Numbered from the stretch's first letter, positions 27,582-36,596 are shown. The stretch is 64,000 bases of DNA from Carnimonas bestiolae (GCF_051251125.1 NZ_JBPCZL010000001.1); one strand, 5' to 3'. Numbers and translations are program-made. The notes: generated from the sequence alone by a model not told the origin.

Positions 27582-27619
27582 AAGCGCCGCGCCCCTTTTC
27601 ACAGAGCGCGGCGCTTTTT
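27582..27619 (+). terminator. Rho-independent terminator after the small coiled-coil gene
   Basis: AAGCGCCGCGC 27582-27592 pairs perfectly with GCGCGGCGCTT 27606-27616, followed by a T run to 27619. It also lies past the end of the convergent trpC gene, though the minus-strand side lacks a T tract. Confidence 0.9.
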
Positions 27620-27715
27620 ATTACCGCCTACCTGCGCAGCAAACCTGCCATCAAACCATTTGGCGGCGCTGTTACCCTACCGAGCTTGCTGTTCGTTTTA
27701 TGGGAGCACCTAAGC

Positions 27716-28513
27716 TCAGAAAAACAGTTCGTTGAGCGCTTTACCGGGCTCTGCTTCACGCATGAATCGCTCGCCAACCAGAAAGGCGTTGACGTTGGCG
27801 CTGCGTAGCTTATCGACGTCTTCGCGGTTCATGATGCCGGATTCGGTGACCAGCGTAACGCCTTCGGGAATGCTCGGAAGCAGGTCGAAGGTCACGTCGA
27901 GGGTGGTATCGAAGGTGCGCAGATCGCGGTTGTTGATACCCACCAGGTCAATGTCGAGCGCTAGCGCTCGCATTAGCTCTTCGGCGTCGTGCGCTTCGAC
28001 CAGCACGTCTAGCCCTAGACTGACGGCGCGTTGGTGCAGCGCTGAGAGTTCGCTGTCGCTTAGCGCGGCGACAATCAACAATACACAGTCGGCGCCCAGC
28101 GCGCGCGCTTCGTAAAGCTGATATTCATCGATCACGAAGTCCTTACGCAGGACAGGCAGTTGGCATGCCTCACGCGCTTGTTGCAGGTAAGCATCGCTGC
28201 CCTGGAAAAAATCGACGTCTGTCAGTACCGACAGGCAGGCTGCGCCACCGTCCTGGTAGCTGCGGGCAATAGCGGCGGGATCGAAGTCTTCACGAATCAC
28301 GCCTTTGGAAGGCGATGCCTTTTTAACTTCGGCGATCACTGCCGCATCGCCTGCCGCGATACGCCCACGCAGTGCAGCAACGAATCCGCGCGGTGCAGGA
28401 GCTGTTTCAAGCGCCTCGATCAGTTGTTCAAGCGGCCGCTCGGCCTTGCGCGCTTCAACCTCTTCCCGCTTGCGCGTCAGAATATTGCCAAGAACCGTTG
28501 GGATAGTGCTCAT
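27716..28513 (-). CDS. trpC: Indole-3-glycerol phosphate synthase
   Basis: A monofunctional TIM-barrel enzyme of 265 residues converting CdRP to indole-3-glycerol phosphate in tryptophan synthesis. Family motifs in order are VIAEVKKASPSKGVIREDFD (catalytic Lys region), LSVLTDVDFFQGS, LPVLRKDFVIDEYQLYEARA, LVEAHDAEEL, GINNRDLRTFDTTLD and LVTESGIMNREDV. It is not fused to trpF, unlike E. coli. GAGG precedes the ATG; the gene is the third of trpG-trpD-trpC with a 32-base gap after trpD. Confidence 0.97.
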   Translation of the reverse strand: MSTIPTVLGNILTRKREEVEARKAERPLEQLIEALETAPAPRGFVAALRGRIAAGDAAVIAEVKKASPSKGVIREDFDPAAIARSYQDGGAACLSVLTDVDFFQGSDAYLQQAREACQLPVLRKDFVIDEYQLYEARALGADCVLLIVAALSDSELSALHQRAVSLGLDVLVEAHDAEELMRALALDIDLVGINNRDLRTFDTTLDVTFDLLPSIPEGVTLVTESGIMNREDVDKLRSANVNAFLVGERFMREAEPGKALNELFF

Positions 28514-28545
28514 GCTTTACCTCGTTAAAGCTACCGCTGATGTCG

Positions 28546-29565
28546 TTACAAAAGAGAACGTGTGAAGTCGCCCAGTTGCTCAAGACGCGCAAGCGCCTTG
28601 CCCGATGCCATCGCCTCAAGCGCCAGCGTTACTCCCTCTTCGAGCGTGGCCGCGCGATCGGCGGCATAGATGGCAGCACCAGCGTTAAGTGCCACCATAT
28701 CACGTGCGGCCCCCGCCTCGTTGCGCAGTGCGCTCATCACTCGCGCCAGGCTCTGCTCGGTATTCTCTACCCGCAGGCAGTCGAGCGATGCCCGCTTCAG
28801 CCCGAGCTTTTCAGGGGCAACGCTGTAGCTGCGCAGTTCACCCTGACGTAGCTCACACACCTGAGAAGGCACCGCAATCGAGAACTCATCGAGGCCATCG
28901 TCGCCGGTCACCACCAACGCGTGCTGACTGCCCAACTGCTGGAACGCTTCAGCAACCACATTGAGCAAATGCGGCGAATAGACACCGATCACCTGATGCT
29001 GAACGCCAGCGGGGTTGGTTAACGGGCCGAGGATGTTGAACAGCGTCTTGATGCCCAGTTCGCGGCGCGGTTGTGCGGCGTGACGCATCGCCTGATGGTG
29101 GTTAGGCGCGAACATGAAGCCGATGCCCACTTCATCTATACAGCGCGCCACCTGCTCGGCGCTAAGCGCAAGGTTGATGCCGGCTTTTTCCAGCAGATCA
29201 GCACTGCCCGACGACGACGACACGCTGCGATTGCCATGTTTGGCTACCGGCACGCCTGCCGCCGAAGTGACGAAGGCAGCCGCCGTCGACACATTGAACA
29301 GATTCGCGCCATCGCCACCGGTACCGACAATATCTACCGCCTGTGCCGCAGCGATGGAAACCGGTTGCATCACATCGCGCATCGCTTGCGCGGCGGCCGA
29401 GATTTCAGCACTGGTTTCGCCTTTAGTGGCGAGCGCCGCTAGCAGTGCACCGATTTGTGCATCGCCCAGTTCACCGGCCATGAGCTGCTGCATCACCTGA
29501 TGCATGGTGGCGAAATCAAGTGACTGTCCAGAGGTCAGCCGCGCCAGCGCCTCGCGTATGATCAT
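28546..29565 (-). CDS. trpD: Anthranilate phosphoribosyltransferase
   Basis: A 339-residue enzyme that transfers phosphoribose from PRPP to anthranilate. The PRPP-binding DIVGTGGDGANLFNVSTAAA, the KHGNRSVSSSSGSADLLEKAG loop region and FMFAPNHHQAMRHAAQPRRE with anthranilate-contacting residues are all present. It is a stand-alone protein, not fused to trpG. AAGGG precedes the ATG. It lies 37 bases after trpG and 32 bases before trpC. Confidence 0.97.
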   Translation of the reverse strand: MIIREALARLTSGQSLDFATMHQVMQQLMAGELGDAQIGALLAALATKGETSAEISAAAQAMRDVMQPVSIAAAQAVDIVGTGGDGANLFNVSTAAAFVTSAAGVPVAKHGNRSVSSSSGSADLLEKAGINLALSAEQVARCIDEVGIGFMFAPNHHQAMRHAAQPRRELGIKTLFNILGPLTNPAGVQHQVIGVYSPHLLNVVAEAFQQLGSQHALVVTGDDGLDEFSIAVPSQVCELRQGELRSYSVAPEKLGLKRASLDCLRVENTEQSLARVMSALRNEAGAARDMVALNAGAAIYAADRAATLEEGVTLALEAMASGKALARLEQLGDFTRSLL

Positions 29566-29602
29566 GCTTAACCCTTATTGATAGTAGCGGCAGCGTGACA
29601 GC

Positions 29603-30226
29603 TTACAGCGCTGCTTCCGCAACACTGTCATCGCGCGTCGCCGAGCGACGCTTCAAGAAATTGCCGAGCATCTCGTGGCCCTGCCGCGACAGAATCGACT
29701 CGGGGTGGAACTGCACGCCTTCAATCTCCAGCGTTTTGTGACGCAGGCCCATCACCAGCCCAGGCGTTACATCGTTGTCAGGCGTTACCGCGGTGACTTC
29801 CAGTTCACTCGGCAGCGACGCAGCTTCAACCACCAGCGAATGATAGCGAGTCACTTCGAGCGGATTCTCCAGCCCTTCGAATACCCCTTGCCCGGTATGT
29901 TCGATCAGCGAGGTTTTACCGTGCATCACCTGCGGCGCACGAATCACCTTACCGCCGAACACCTGACCGATGGCCTGATGCCCAAGGCAGACACCAAGAA
30001 TCGGTACCTTGCCGGCAAAGTGACGAATCAAGTCCATCGACGCGCCTGCCTGATCGGGCGAACAGGGGCCAGGAGAAATGACCAAGTGACTGAACTCAAG
30101 CGCTTCAGCCTGCTCGATCGTGACCGCATCGTTGCGTAGCGTTTGCACGGTGGCGCCAAGCTCACCGAGGTATTGCACGATATTAAAGGTGAAGCTGTCG
30201 TAGTTATCGATCATCAAGACGTTCAC
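29603..30226 (-). CDS. trpG: Anthranilate synthase glutaminase subunit
   Basis: A class-I glutamine amidotransferase of 207 residues that supplies ammonia to TrpE. The triad Cys lies in PILGVCLGHQAIGQVFGG, and the His and Glu in GVQFHPESIL; the oxyanion loop is LVISPGPCSPDQAG. The GTG at 30226 has AAGGGGG five bases upstream, so I take it as the start rather than the longer open frame from 30274. TrpE is not adjacent, so the pathway is split between loci. The gene follows a leader peptide and attenuator. Confidence 0.96.
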   Translation of the reverse strand: MNVLMIDNYDSFTFNIVQYLGELGATVQTLRNDAVTIEQAEALEFSHLVISPGPCSPDQAGASMDLIRHFAGKVPILGVCLGHQAIGQVFGGKVIRAPQVMHGKTSLIEHTGQGVFEGLENPLEVTRYHSLVVEAASLPSELEVTAVTPDNDVTPGLVMGLRHKTLEIEGVQFHPESILSRQGHEMLGNFLKRRSATRDDSVAEAAL

Positions 30227-30299
30227 AGGAACCCCCTTAAGGATGTCATTGGCTGGCGCAGTGCAGCGCCTCATCTATCGCCACCCACGCTCGCCAGCC

Positions 30300-30327
30300 A
30301 AAAAAATGCCGCCTCGGTGGGCGGCAT
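30300..30327 (-). promoter_or_regulatory. trp attenuator (Rho-independent terminator in the leader)
   Basis: On the minus strand ATGCCGCC (30327-30320) and GGCGGCAT (30313-30306) form an 8-bp stem with a 6-base loop, followed by seven T residues to 30300. It lies 74 bases before the trpG start and just after the leader peptide. An upstream CGCGCTC/GAGCGCG hairpin spans the end of the leader peptide and could be the 1:2 pause hairpin. The GCGGC there can also pair with GCCGC of the terminator stem, giving an antiterminator. Confidence 0.9.
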
Positions 30328-30385
30328 CTTCTTCTATACAGGCTCTATCTCGGTACTGATAGGCAGACAAGCGAAGGCGCCGCGC

Positions 30386-30439
30386 TCAGGGAGCGCGCCA
30401 CCAATCAAAACCGAGTGCAGAGGCATATAGAGTATTCAT
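30386..30439 (-). CDS. trpL: trp operon leader peptide with tandem Trp codons
   Basis: A 17-residue peptide reading MNTLYASALGFDWWRAP, with adjacent Trp codons at 30403-30398 close to its stop. It ends 59 bases upstream of the terminator hairpin, exactly the layout needed for ribosome-mediated attenuation: stalling at the Trp codons when tryptophanyl-tRNA is short would let the antiterminator form. The ribosome site before its ATG is weak. It controls trpGDC, not trpE as in enteric bacteria. Confidence 0.88.
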   Translation of the reverse strand: MNTLYASALGFDWWRAP

Positions 30440-30446
30440 AACGCTT

Positions 30447-30475
30447 ATTTTGCTACCCGAACTCACGCGCGTCAA
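30447..30475 (-). promoter_or_regulatory. Candidate promoter of trpL-trpGDC
   Basis: On the minus strand TTGACG (30475-30470), a 17-base spacer and CAAAAT (30452-30447). Spacing is ideal, but the predicted start would leave almost no leader before trpL, so the real promoter may lie a little further upstream. Confidence 0.35.
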
Positions 30476-30527
30476 CCGCCGTTGCCACCACTGATCATCG
30501 CGGCAGTCGCATGACGGTTGATGCCCA

Positions 30528-31694
30528 TTATTCACCTGAATGTGCTTTGTTGGCGTGGCGAGTGGCGTAGGTTGCCGCGGTCATGACCAAGGCAGCCAAT
30601 GCCAGCAGCGCCCCGCTCCATCCCGCCGACTGATAGCCAAATCCTGCACTGATGGTTACGCCACCAAACCATGCGCCCAACGCGTTGCCCAAGTTGAACA
30701 TGCCGATATTCACCGACGACGCCAGCACCGATGCACCGGCCGCATGGGCGCGATCCATTACCAGCTTCTGGATGGGCGGAGTGCCGGCAAATCCAAACGC
30801 CGCTACAAAGAAGATAGCCACTGCCACTATTATCCGGCTTTCCGCACCCAGCCACAGCACCACCAGCGCCACGACTTGCATCGCCAAGGAGGTAAACAAG
30901 GTGCCGTAAAGCGAGCGATCGGCAAAGCGTCCGCCCAGCAGATTACCGATCACTAGACCTAATCCGAAGATCACCATGATCCACGGCACGCTGCCAGCCG
31001 AAAAGTGCGCCACCTCAGTAGCGATCGGCGAAATGTAGGTGATCGCATCGATAAAGGCACTCGGGCCCAATACCGTTACCCCCATCGCCATCACCACCTG
31101 CGGATCGAAAAACGCCTTTACTTCTGTGCGGATGCTCGTGGCTTCTACCGGCCGCGACGGCACGAAGATCGCAATCCCCAGCGCGGACACCAGGCCAATC
31201 AGTGCCATCCCGTAGAACAGGTGCTGCCAGCCCACTATCGGCGACAGCCAGCTCGCCACCGGAATGCCTGCCAGGTTGGCGACGGTCAGTCCTGAGAAGA
31301 CGTAAGCGATGGCGCTGGCCCGCTTTTCTTTCGCTACCAGCGACATCGCCACCAGGAAACCGATACCAAAGAACGCCCCCTGATTGAGCGAAGTGATGAT
31401 ACGACCAAGCAAGGCAATACCGAGCGTCGGCGCCAGGGCCGTGATCAGGTTGCCGACGATAAAGATACCCATGCAGCCCACCAGCACATACTTGTGCCTG
31501 AAACGGGTACCCAACATCGCCATCAGCGGCGCACTAATGAACACCCCTAGCGCATAGAGCGTGACCATGTAGCCTGCAGCAGGAATGCTGGCATTAAAGG
31601 TGGAAGCGATGTGCGGCAATATCCCCGCGATCACGAATTCCGCCATTCCCACGCCAAACGAGCCGATTACCAGCACCCAAAGTGCAATTGGCAT
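30528..31694 (-). CDS. MFS transporter, DHA1/AraJ-like
   Basis: A 388-residue drug:proton-antiporter-type MFS carrier with about twelve helices. The family start ALWVLVIGSFGVGMAEFVIA is followed by GILPHIASTFNASIPAAGY and the helix 2-3 loop MLGTRFRHKYVLVG. Similar proteins export sugars, purine analogues, arabinose or drugs; the substrate is unknown. AGAGG precedes the ATG. It lies upstream of trpL in the same direction, and its stop is about 90 bases before the leader peptide, so read-through into the trp operon is possible. Confidence 0.85.
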   Translation of the reverse strand: MPIALWVLVIGSFGVGMAEFVIAGILPHIASTFNASIPAAGYMVTLYALGVFISAPLMAMLGTRFRHKYVLVGCMGIFIVGNLITALAPTLGIALLGRIITSLNQGAFFGIGFLVAMSLVAKEKRASAIAYVFSGLTVANLAGIPVASWLSPIVGWQHLFYGMALIGLVSALGIAIFVPSRPVEATSIRTEVKAFFDPQVVMAMGVTVLGPSAFIDAITYISPIATEVAHFSAGSVPWIMVIFGLGLVIGNLLGGRFADRSLYGTLFTSLAMQVVALVVLWLGAESRIIVAVAIFFVAAFGFAGTPPIQKLVMDRAHAAGASVLASSVNIGMFNLGNALGAWFGGVTISAGFGYQSAGWSGALLALAALVMTAATYATRHANKAHSGE

Positions 31695-31726
31695 AGCTAG
31701 CCTCTTCTTATGTAAGCAATACGTTG

Positions 31727-31762
31727 AAAAGCCGCCCGCTCTGAGTGTTCAGAACGGGCGGC
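31727..31762 (-). terminator. Terminator of the downstream aldo/keto reductase gene
   Basis: On the minus strand GCCGCCCG (31762-31755) and CGGGCGGC (31738-31731) form the base of a stem that continues with TCTGA/TCAGA and one mismatch, followed by TTTTC. It separates the reductase gene from the MFS gene. Confidence 0.8.
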
Positions 31763-31924
31763 ATTGTGTTGTCGCGCCAGCGCAGTGAATAGCCCGGCGG
31801 AGCGCGACGCCTATGCGGAATCACTCGACCCAGCCGCCTCGCTTGGTGCCTGAAGGCGAACCGAACCAATGATCCTAAAGCAGCCAGCCCCTATCGGCTG
31901 CTGCGCGCAAGGCGAGCCGGGCGC

Positions 31925-33004
31925 TTACATGCCATGATATTGCTTCATGACACGCAGGATGTCGGCCTCCGCCTTGCCGTGACGCTCCCAAGCAAACACC
32001 GCCTGGTGCCAGAATGGGTATGCATATGCCGGCGGATTGGCCGCATCGATCAGGGCGATTTCTTCATCGTTAAGGGTTAGCTCGCACGCTTTAACAGAGT
32101 CTTTCCACTGATCTTCGTTGCGCGCTCCTACGACCACCTGATTGATGCCCGGACGCGCCAGCAGCCACGCGAGAATTACCTGAGAAATAGACGCACTGTG
32201 TGCATTCGCCACTTTCTCGGCCGCCTCAACGACGCGATAGACGCTTTCACGGTCGGACACGGCCGGGTTCGCCCAATCGGCTGCCCCCTGACGCGTTTCC
32301 TCGCTTGGATCGCTTCCGCCGCGCTTGAATTTGCCGGTGAGAAGCCCCGCTGCCAGCGGCGACCATACCTGATTGCCGATGCCTTGATCGATGGCTGCTG
32401 GAATAACTTCGTATTCAGCCTCGCGCGCTTGCGGCGTGTAGTAGATTTGCTGGCTAACCGGTTTGATGAAGTTATTGCGCTCACACACGTTAAGCACTTT
32501 CATTAGCTGCCAGGCCGAAAAGTTGCTAACGCCGTAGTAGCGAATCTTGCCCTGCCGCACCAGTCCATCCATGGTTTGCAGGTACTCTTCCATCGGCGTT
32601 TGAGCATCCCACTCGTGGATGTAATAAAGATCGATGTGATCACGACGTAAGCGACGCAGCGATTTTTCGACCTGATCGAGAATGTGCCAGCGCGACGCTC
32701 CGCCGCCGTTAGGGCCATCCTCTACCGGCATGCGCACTTTGGAAGTAACCAGCAGATCCTTGTACTTGGCTTCGGAAGCCAAGGCTTCACCGGTAACCTC
32801 TTCGGCCGCCCCCAGCGAGTACATGTTGGCGGTATCGATGTGATTGATACCCGCTTCCAGCGCAATATCAAATAAACGCTTGGCCCCCGCTACATCCACG
32901 TGACCAAAGGTTTCGAATCCATTGGTGCCGCTGAAGGTAATAGTACCCAAGGACAGCGGACTGACACGAAGACCACAGTTAGGGCCCAACTGACGATATT
33001 CCAT
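31925..33004 (-). CDS. Aldo/keto reductase
   Basis: A NADPH-dependent TIM-barrel oxidoreductase of 359 residues. The catalytic tetrad can be placed: Asp in NHIDTANMYSLG, Tyr in the same motif, Lys in LLVTSKVRM, and His in DLYYIHEWD. The cofactor-binding GIGNQVWSPLAAGLLTGKF and the C-terminal VVVGARNEDQWKDSV are typical. It is nearest to general YajO/Tas-like carbonyl reductases; the substrate is not predictable. AGGAGG lies 7 bases before the ATG, a strong ribosome site. A second reductase lies 151 bases upstream in the same direction. Confidence 0.88.
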   Translation of the reverse strand: MEYRQLGPNCGLRVSPLSLGTITFSGTNGFETFGHVDVAGAKRLFDIALEAGINHIDTANMYSLGAAEEVTGEALASEAKYKDLLVTSKVRMPVEDGPNGGGASRWHILDQVEKSLRRLRRDHIDLYYIHEWDAQTPMEEYLQTMDGLVRQGKIRYYGVSNFSAWQLMKVLNVCERNNFIKPVSQQIYYTPQAREAEYEVIPAAIDQGIGNQVWSPLAAGLLTGKFKRGGSDPSEETRQGAADWANPAVSDRESVYRVVEAAEKVANAHSASISQVILAWLLARPGINQVVVGARNEDQWKDSVKACELTLNDEEIALIDAANPPAYAYPFWHQAVFAWERHGKAEADILRVMKQYHGM

Positions 33005-33155
33005 CGACTTGCCTCCTGTGTGAAGACATGGGTGTATAACATTGCGGGCGTTTCACCCGCATGGCGGTGCCTGGGTGGGCATCGCTGGCATTAAAAGCAT
33101 CAACACGCGGTGACCACGCTTCAGCCGTTAGCTACCGCGCCGCACTGTTGATGGC

Positions 33156-34166
33156 TTAGCGGTTGGACGATGCCGCCCACAAATTGATACCGCCATCCTT
33201 CGCATAGCGATCGATTTCCGCAAGCTCATCCTTGGAGAACTCCAGGTTATCGAGCGCTTTAACGCTACTTTCCAACTGCTCGGGGCTGCTTGCGCCAACT
33301 AGCGCAGAGGTCACTCGCTCATCGCGCAGCGCCCACGCCAGCGCCAACTGCGGCAGTGACTGGTCACGACGCTTGGCAATTTCATTCAGCGAGCGAATGT
33401 TATCGAGGTTCTCTTCAGTCAGGAATTTCTCGCTGAAGGAGCCGCGCGTCGGCTTGGTTTTGCCGTCGAGGTATTTAGGCGTCAGCAGTCCCTGCGCCAG
33501 CGGCGAGAAGACAATGCAGCCAGCGCCCACTTTCTCAAGTTCATCAAGCAAGCCGTCGCTTTCAATCCAACGGTTCAGCATTGAATAGCTGGGCTGATGA
33601 ATGCTCAGCGGCACGCCGCGTTTTTCCAGCTCGGACACCATTTCGGCGGTGCGCTTGCTGTTATAGGAAGAGATACCGATATAGAGCGCCTTGCCATCGC
33701 GAACCAGCTTGGCCAGCGCATCGGCAGTTTCCTCGATGGGCGTCTCGCCGTCGTGGCGATGGGAATAAAAGATATCAACGTAATCCACGCCCAAGCGCTG
33801 CAAGCTCTGATCGCAGCTGGCAATGATGTGTTTTTTCGAGCTACCGAAGCCGTAAGGGCCCTGCCACATGTCATAGCCCGCTTTCGATGAAATCAGCAGC
33901 TCGTCGCGGTGGGTACGAAACTCACGTTTCAGCAGGCTACCCACCAGCGCCTCAGCGTGGCCGGGCTCGGGGCCGTAGTTGTTGGCGAGATCGAAATGGG
34001 TGATACCAAGATCAAACGCCTTGTGCAGAATGGCACGCGACACCTCAAATGGTGTGTCGCCGCCGAAGTTGTGCCAAAGCCCCAACGAAAGCTTAGGCAG
34101 CTTCAGGCTGCTTTTACCCATACGTCCGTATTTCATGTGGTCGTAACGTTCTGGATTGAACGACAT
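33156..34166 (-). CDS. YghZ/MgrA-type aldo/keto reductase
   Basis: A 336-residue aldo/keto reductase of the AKR14 (YghZ, L-glyceraldehyde-3-phosphate reductase) type. The start MSFNPERYDHMKYGRMGKSS is family-typical. Tetrad residues lie in HFDLANNYGPEPGHAE, ISSKAGYDMWQGPYG and DIFYSHRHD; VFSPLAQGLLTPKYLDG is the cofactor loop. It may detoxify methylglyoxal or similar aldehydes, by analogy only. ATG 34166 has AAGGAGAG before it and is preferred to the open frame from 34190. It is divergent from a LysR gene 278 bases away. Confidence 0.88.
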   Translation of the reverse strand: MSFNPERYDHMKYGRMGKSSLKLPKLSLGLWHNFGGDTPFEVSRAILHKAFDLGITHFDLANNYGPEPGHAEALVGSLLKREFRTHRDELLISSKAGYDMWQGPYGFGSSKKHIIASCDQSLQRLGVDYVDIFYSHRHDGETPIEETADALAKLVRDGKALYIGISSYNSKRTAEMVSELEKRGVPLSIHQPSYSMLNRWIESDGLLDELEKVGAGCIVFSPLAQGLLTPKYLDGKTKPTRGSFSEKFLTEENLDNIRSLNEIAKRRDQSLPQLALAWALRDERVTSALVGASSPEQLESSVKALDNLEFSKDELAEIDRYAKDGGINLWAASSNR

Positions 34167-34444
34167 GCCTATCTCTCCTTTTATTAACACGACATTGCGT
34201 GGCTTTTATTGGGACTCACTGGTCAATGGCGACTGCATCGTTCACGCACATGGCGCGCGGCAAACCGAAAAGCTTATCACTATCTTAAATCTAGGTGTGC
34301 GGACGATACGCAACAACATCAACCATGGCTTATTTTTTTCACATTTGCGTAACAGAGCGCCAGTTACTTTCTAACCCCGCCTATTCTTGGACTCGGATAG
34401 CGAGAACACCGATACTCTTGGTAATACCGATCCAAGGGAGTGAT

Positions 34445-35311
34445 ATGGACATCAACCAAATTCGCGCCTTCCAGGCAGTGGCGCAAAGCGGCTCGGTGAC
34501 TGCCGCCGCGCAGCAGCTGCATCGCGCGCCATCGAGCATTACCACGCGTATTCATCAGCTCGAAGAAGAATTCGATCAGCAGCTGTTCTTGCGCATTAAA
34601 AATCGCTTGGTGATCTCTTCTGCCGGCCGCCGTTTGCTGCAATACACCGATCAATTGCTACCGCTTTTCGATCGCGCCCAACGCGCCATGAAAGAGTACA
34701 ACCGCGGCCACCACTTGTCGCTGGGCGCACTGGATGTGTCGCTGGAAACCTATCTGCCGCAAGCCATCGGCAGCGTGCGCGAGCGCATTAGCGAAGCCAG
34801 AATATATGTGCGTCAGGCGCCGTCAGAGGTGTTAAGCGACGAGTTGCTCAACGGCACTCTGGATGCGGTGCTTAACGATGGGCCGGTCGATGCGCCGGGC
34901 ATTGGCAATGAATATGTCTTCAGCGAGCAGCTGGTGCTGGTGACCGACAAGGATCATCCCAAGGTGACCTCGTCGATGGATTTGGAAGGCGTCGATATCT
35001 ACGGCTTCCAGAAAAACTGTTCGTATCGGCTGAGGTTCGATCAGTGGCTGCAGCAAGGCGGACTGTCATCACCCAACGTGATTGAGATGGAATCCTACGA
35101 GGTGATGTTGGCGTGCATTAGCGGGGGCTCGGGGGCGGCGTGGGTGCCTGCCGCTTACCTCGACCGTGTGCATCACAGCAGCTCGGTGAAGATTCACGAT
35201 CTGGGCAGCATCGGCATCACCGATCTTTATTTCTCATGGCGCGAAGAAGAGCATTCGGATGTGCTACGCCAGTTGATTGAGGAAGTGCAGCTGCTGGCGG
35301 GCAAGAAGTAG
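34445..35311 (+). CDS. LysR-family transcriptional regulator
   Basis: A 288-residue regulator with the N-terminal winged helix-turn-helix (MDINQIRAFQAVAQSGSVTA, then QQLHRAPSSITTRIHQLEEE) and a C-terminal type-2 periplasmic-binding effector domain. ATG 34445 follows AAGGGAGTGAT; the open frame from 34295 has no support. LysR proteins often control the divergent neighbour, here the YghZ-like reductase; the 278-base gap between them would hold the shared operator, though I saw no clear T-N11-A dyad. Downstream lies a GCTGCGAC/GTCGCAGC inverted repeat (35377-35407) before the convergent CMD gene. Confidence 0.9.
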   Translation: MDINQIRAFQAVAQSGSVTAAAQQLHRAPSSITTRIHQLEEEFDQQLFLRIKNRLVISSAGRRLLQYTDQLLPLFDRAQRAMKEYNRGHHLSLGALDVSLETYLPQAIGSVRERISEARIYVRQAPSEVLSDELLNGTLDAVLNDGPVDAPGIGNEYVFSEQLVLVTDKDHPKVTSSMDLEGVDIYGFQKNCSYRLRFDQWLQQGGLSSPNVIEMESYEVMLACISGGSGAAWVPAAYLDRVHHSSSVKIHDLGSIGITDLYFSWREEEHSDVLRQLIEEVQLLAGKK

Positions 35312-35423
35312 CCGCATTTTGGCACCCATCATCAGCGGCACCGATGATGGCTGAAGGCTGAAGCAGCGCGACCATCGCTGCGACAGGTGGCTAGCGACCG
35401 TCGCAGCGTGGCAGTGTGCGCCG

Positions 35424-36521
35424 TTATTGCAGCGTGCGCGGCTCGCCCAGCGTTAGCATCAGCCGGTTGGCCCATGAGAAAAACGCCGTCGACTGCACCA
35501 GATCGAGCAGCTCCAACGTATCGAGGCCGGCATCCTTGAGCCGCTTGATATCATCCAGCGACGCCTGCGAAGGGGCCATTGAGTGCGCGCCAGCGAAGTC
35601 GATAATCGCCGCCGTACGCGAATCCTGACCGGTGCTAAGTACGCCCCCTTCCGCTACGCTCAGCAGCTTGTCCACGACATCTTCACGCTTCAGAAAGTGC
35701 ACCGCTTTACGGGAATGCACGGAAGCGCAATAGATACAGCCGTTCACGCGGCTGGTCACCGTCGCCGCGAGTTCGCGCTCACCGCGCGGCAAGCCCCCTG
35801 GCGTGTAGAAAATACCGCGGTCAATCAGCGTGCGCTGTTCCAACACCGGCATATTGCGCCCCAGCAGCCTGAAATACAGCGAGCCGGTTTGGCCGTGGTG
35901 ACTGAGTGATTCCCACTCTTCCTTGGAGAAATCCTCGCTGCTGCGCGGTGCCAGCCACGGCTCCCATGCCAACTGCTCGCGCGTAAACCGCGTCGGTGCC
36001 GAGGAGCCACGCTGCGTCGTCGAGTGGCGCAGCCAGCGCCCCGCTACGGGTGGCTCGCTGCGCTCGGTGCGGCCAACCCCCTGTAGCAGTTTCATGCCGG
36101 TCAACAGCCGACATTGGAAGCTAACGAATCCGACCAACTGTGCCACCGTGACAATCTCGTCGTCACTTAAGCCTGCTTCGCTCAACGCATTGATGTAGCT
36201 GGCTTCGCCTTCAATGGGCGAAGCGATAATACGCTCAGCGAAGCGATACACTTCGTTGCACTGATGCTCCGATTCAGCGGGCGCTTCGCTAGGGGCATGA
36301 TCACGATACCAATGCTCCAGCTCAGGGCGCTGCTCTACCCTGGCAACTTTCTCGGCTATCTTGAAGCGAAGTGCACGGGAGGGATGGTGGGATTGGGTGC
36401 GAAACAGCAGGTTAAAAGCACGCTGGGTGTGCTGGGTTACGCCTGATCGGATTTCGCGTGCGAACGCGAGCGACGATGAGTGCTGCTCGCTGCACAAAAG
36501 GTCGAGAATATCATCTGACAT
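35424..36521 (-). CDS. Tandem carboxymuconolactone decarboxylase/AhpD-like fusion protein
   Basis: A 365-residue protein that seems to join two CMD/AhpD-type helical domains, as in the paired Avi_7169/Avi_7170-type families. The C-terminal half carries the redox motif GCIYCASVHSRKAVHF near residue 267, with the CxxC and following His of alkylhydroperoxidase-like enzymes. The N-terminal half has the matching helices (LSDDEIVTVAQLVGFVSFQC) but no CxxC, so only one half is likely to be redox-active. GGAG precedes the ATG. It may reduce peroxides formed by the flavin monooxygenases nearby, which is inference. It lies just downstream of an amino acid ABC transporter in the same direction. Confidence 0.8.
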   Translation of the reverse strand: MSDDILDLLCSEQHSSSLAFAREIRSGVTQHTQRAFNLLFRTQSHHPSRALRFKIAEKVARVEQRPELEHWYRDHAPSEAPAESEHQCNEVYRFAERIIASPIEGEASYINALSEAGLSDDEIVTVAQLVGFVSFQCRLLTGMKLLQGVGRTERSEPPVAGRWLRHSTTQRGSSAPTRFTREQLAWEPWLAPRSSEDFSKEEWESLSHHGQTGSLYFRLLGRNMPVLEQRTLIDRGIFYTPGGLPRGERELAATVTSRVNGCIYCASVHSRKAVHFLKREDVVDKLLSVAEGGVLSTGQDSRTAAIIDFAGAHSMAPSQASLDDIKRLKDAGLDTLELLDLVQSTAFFSWANRLMLTLGEPRTLQ

Positions 36522-36596
36522 GCAAACTCCAGGAAGTTGTTATTGATCGGGAAAAAGGCTCCTTACTACCTTTTTCTCACTAAAAACGCCATACCC

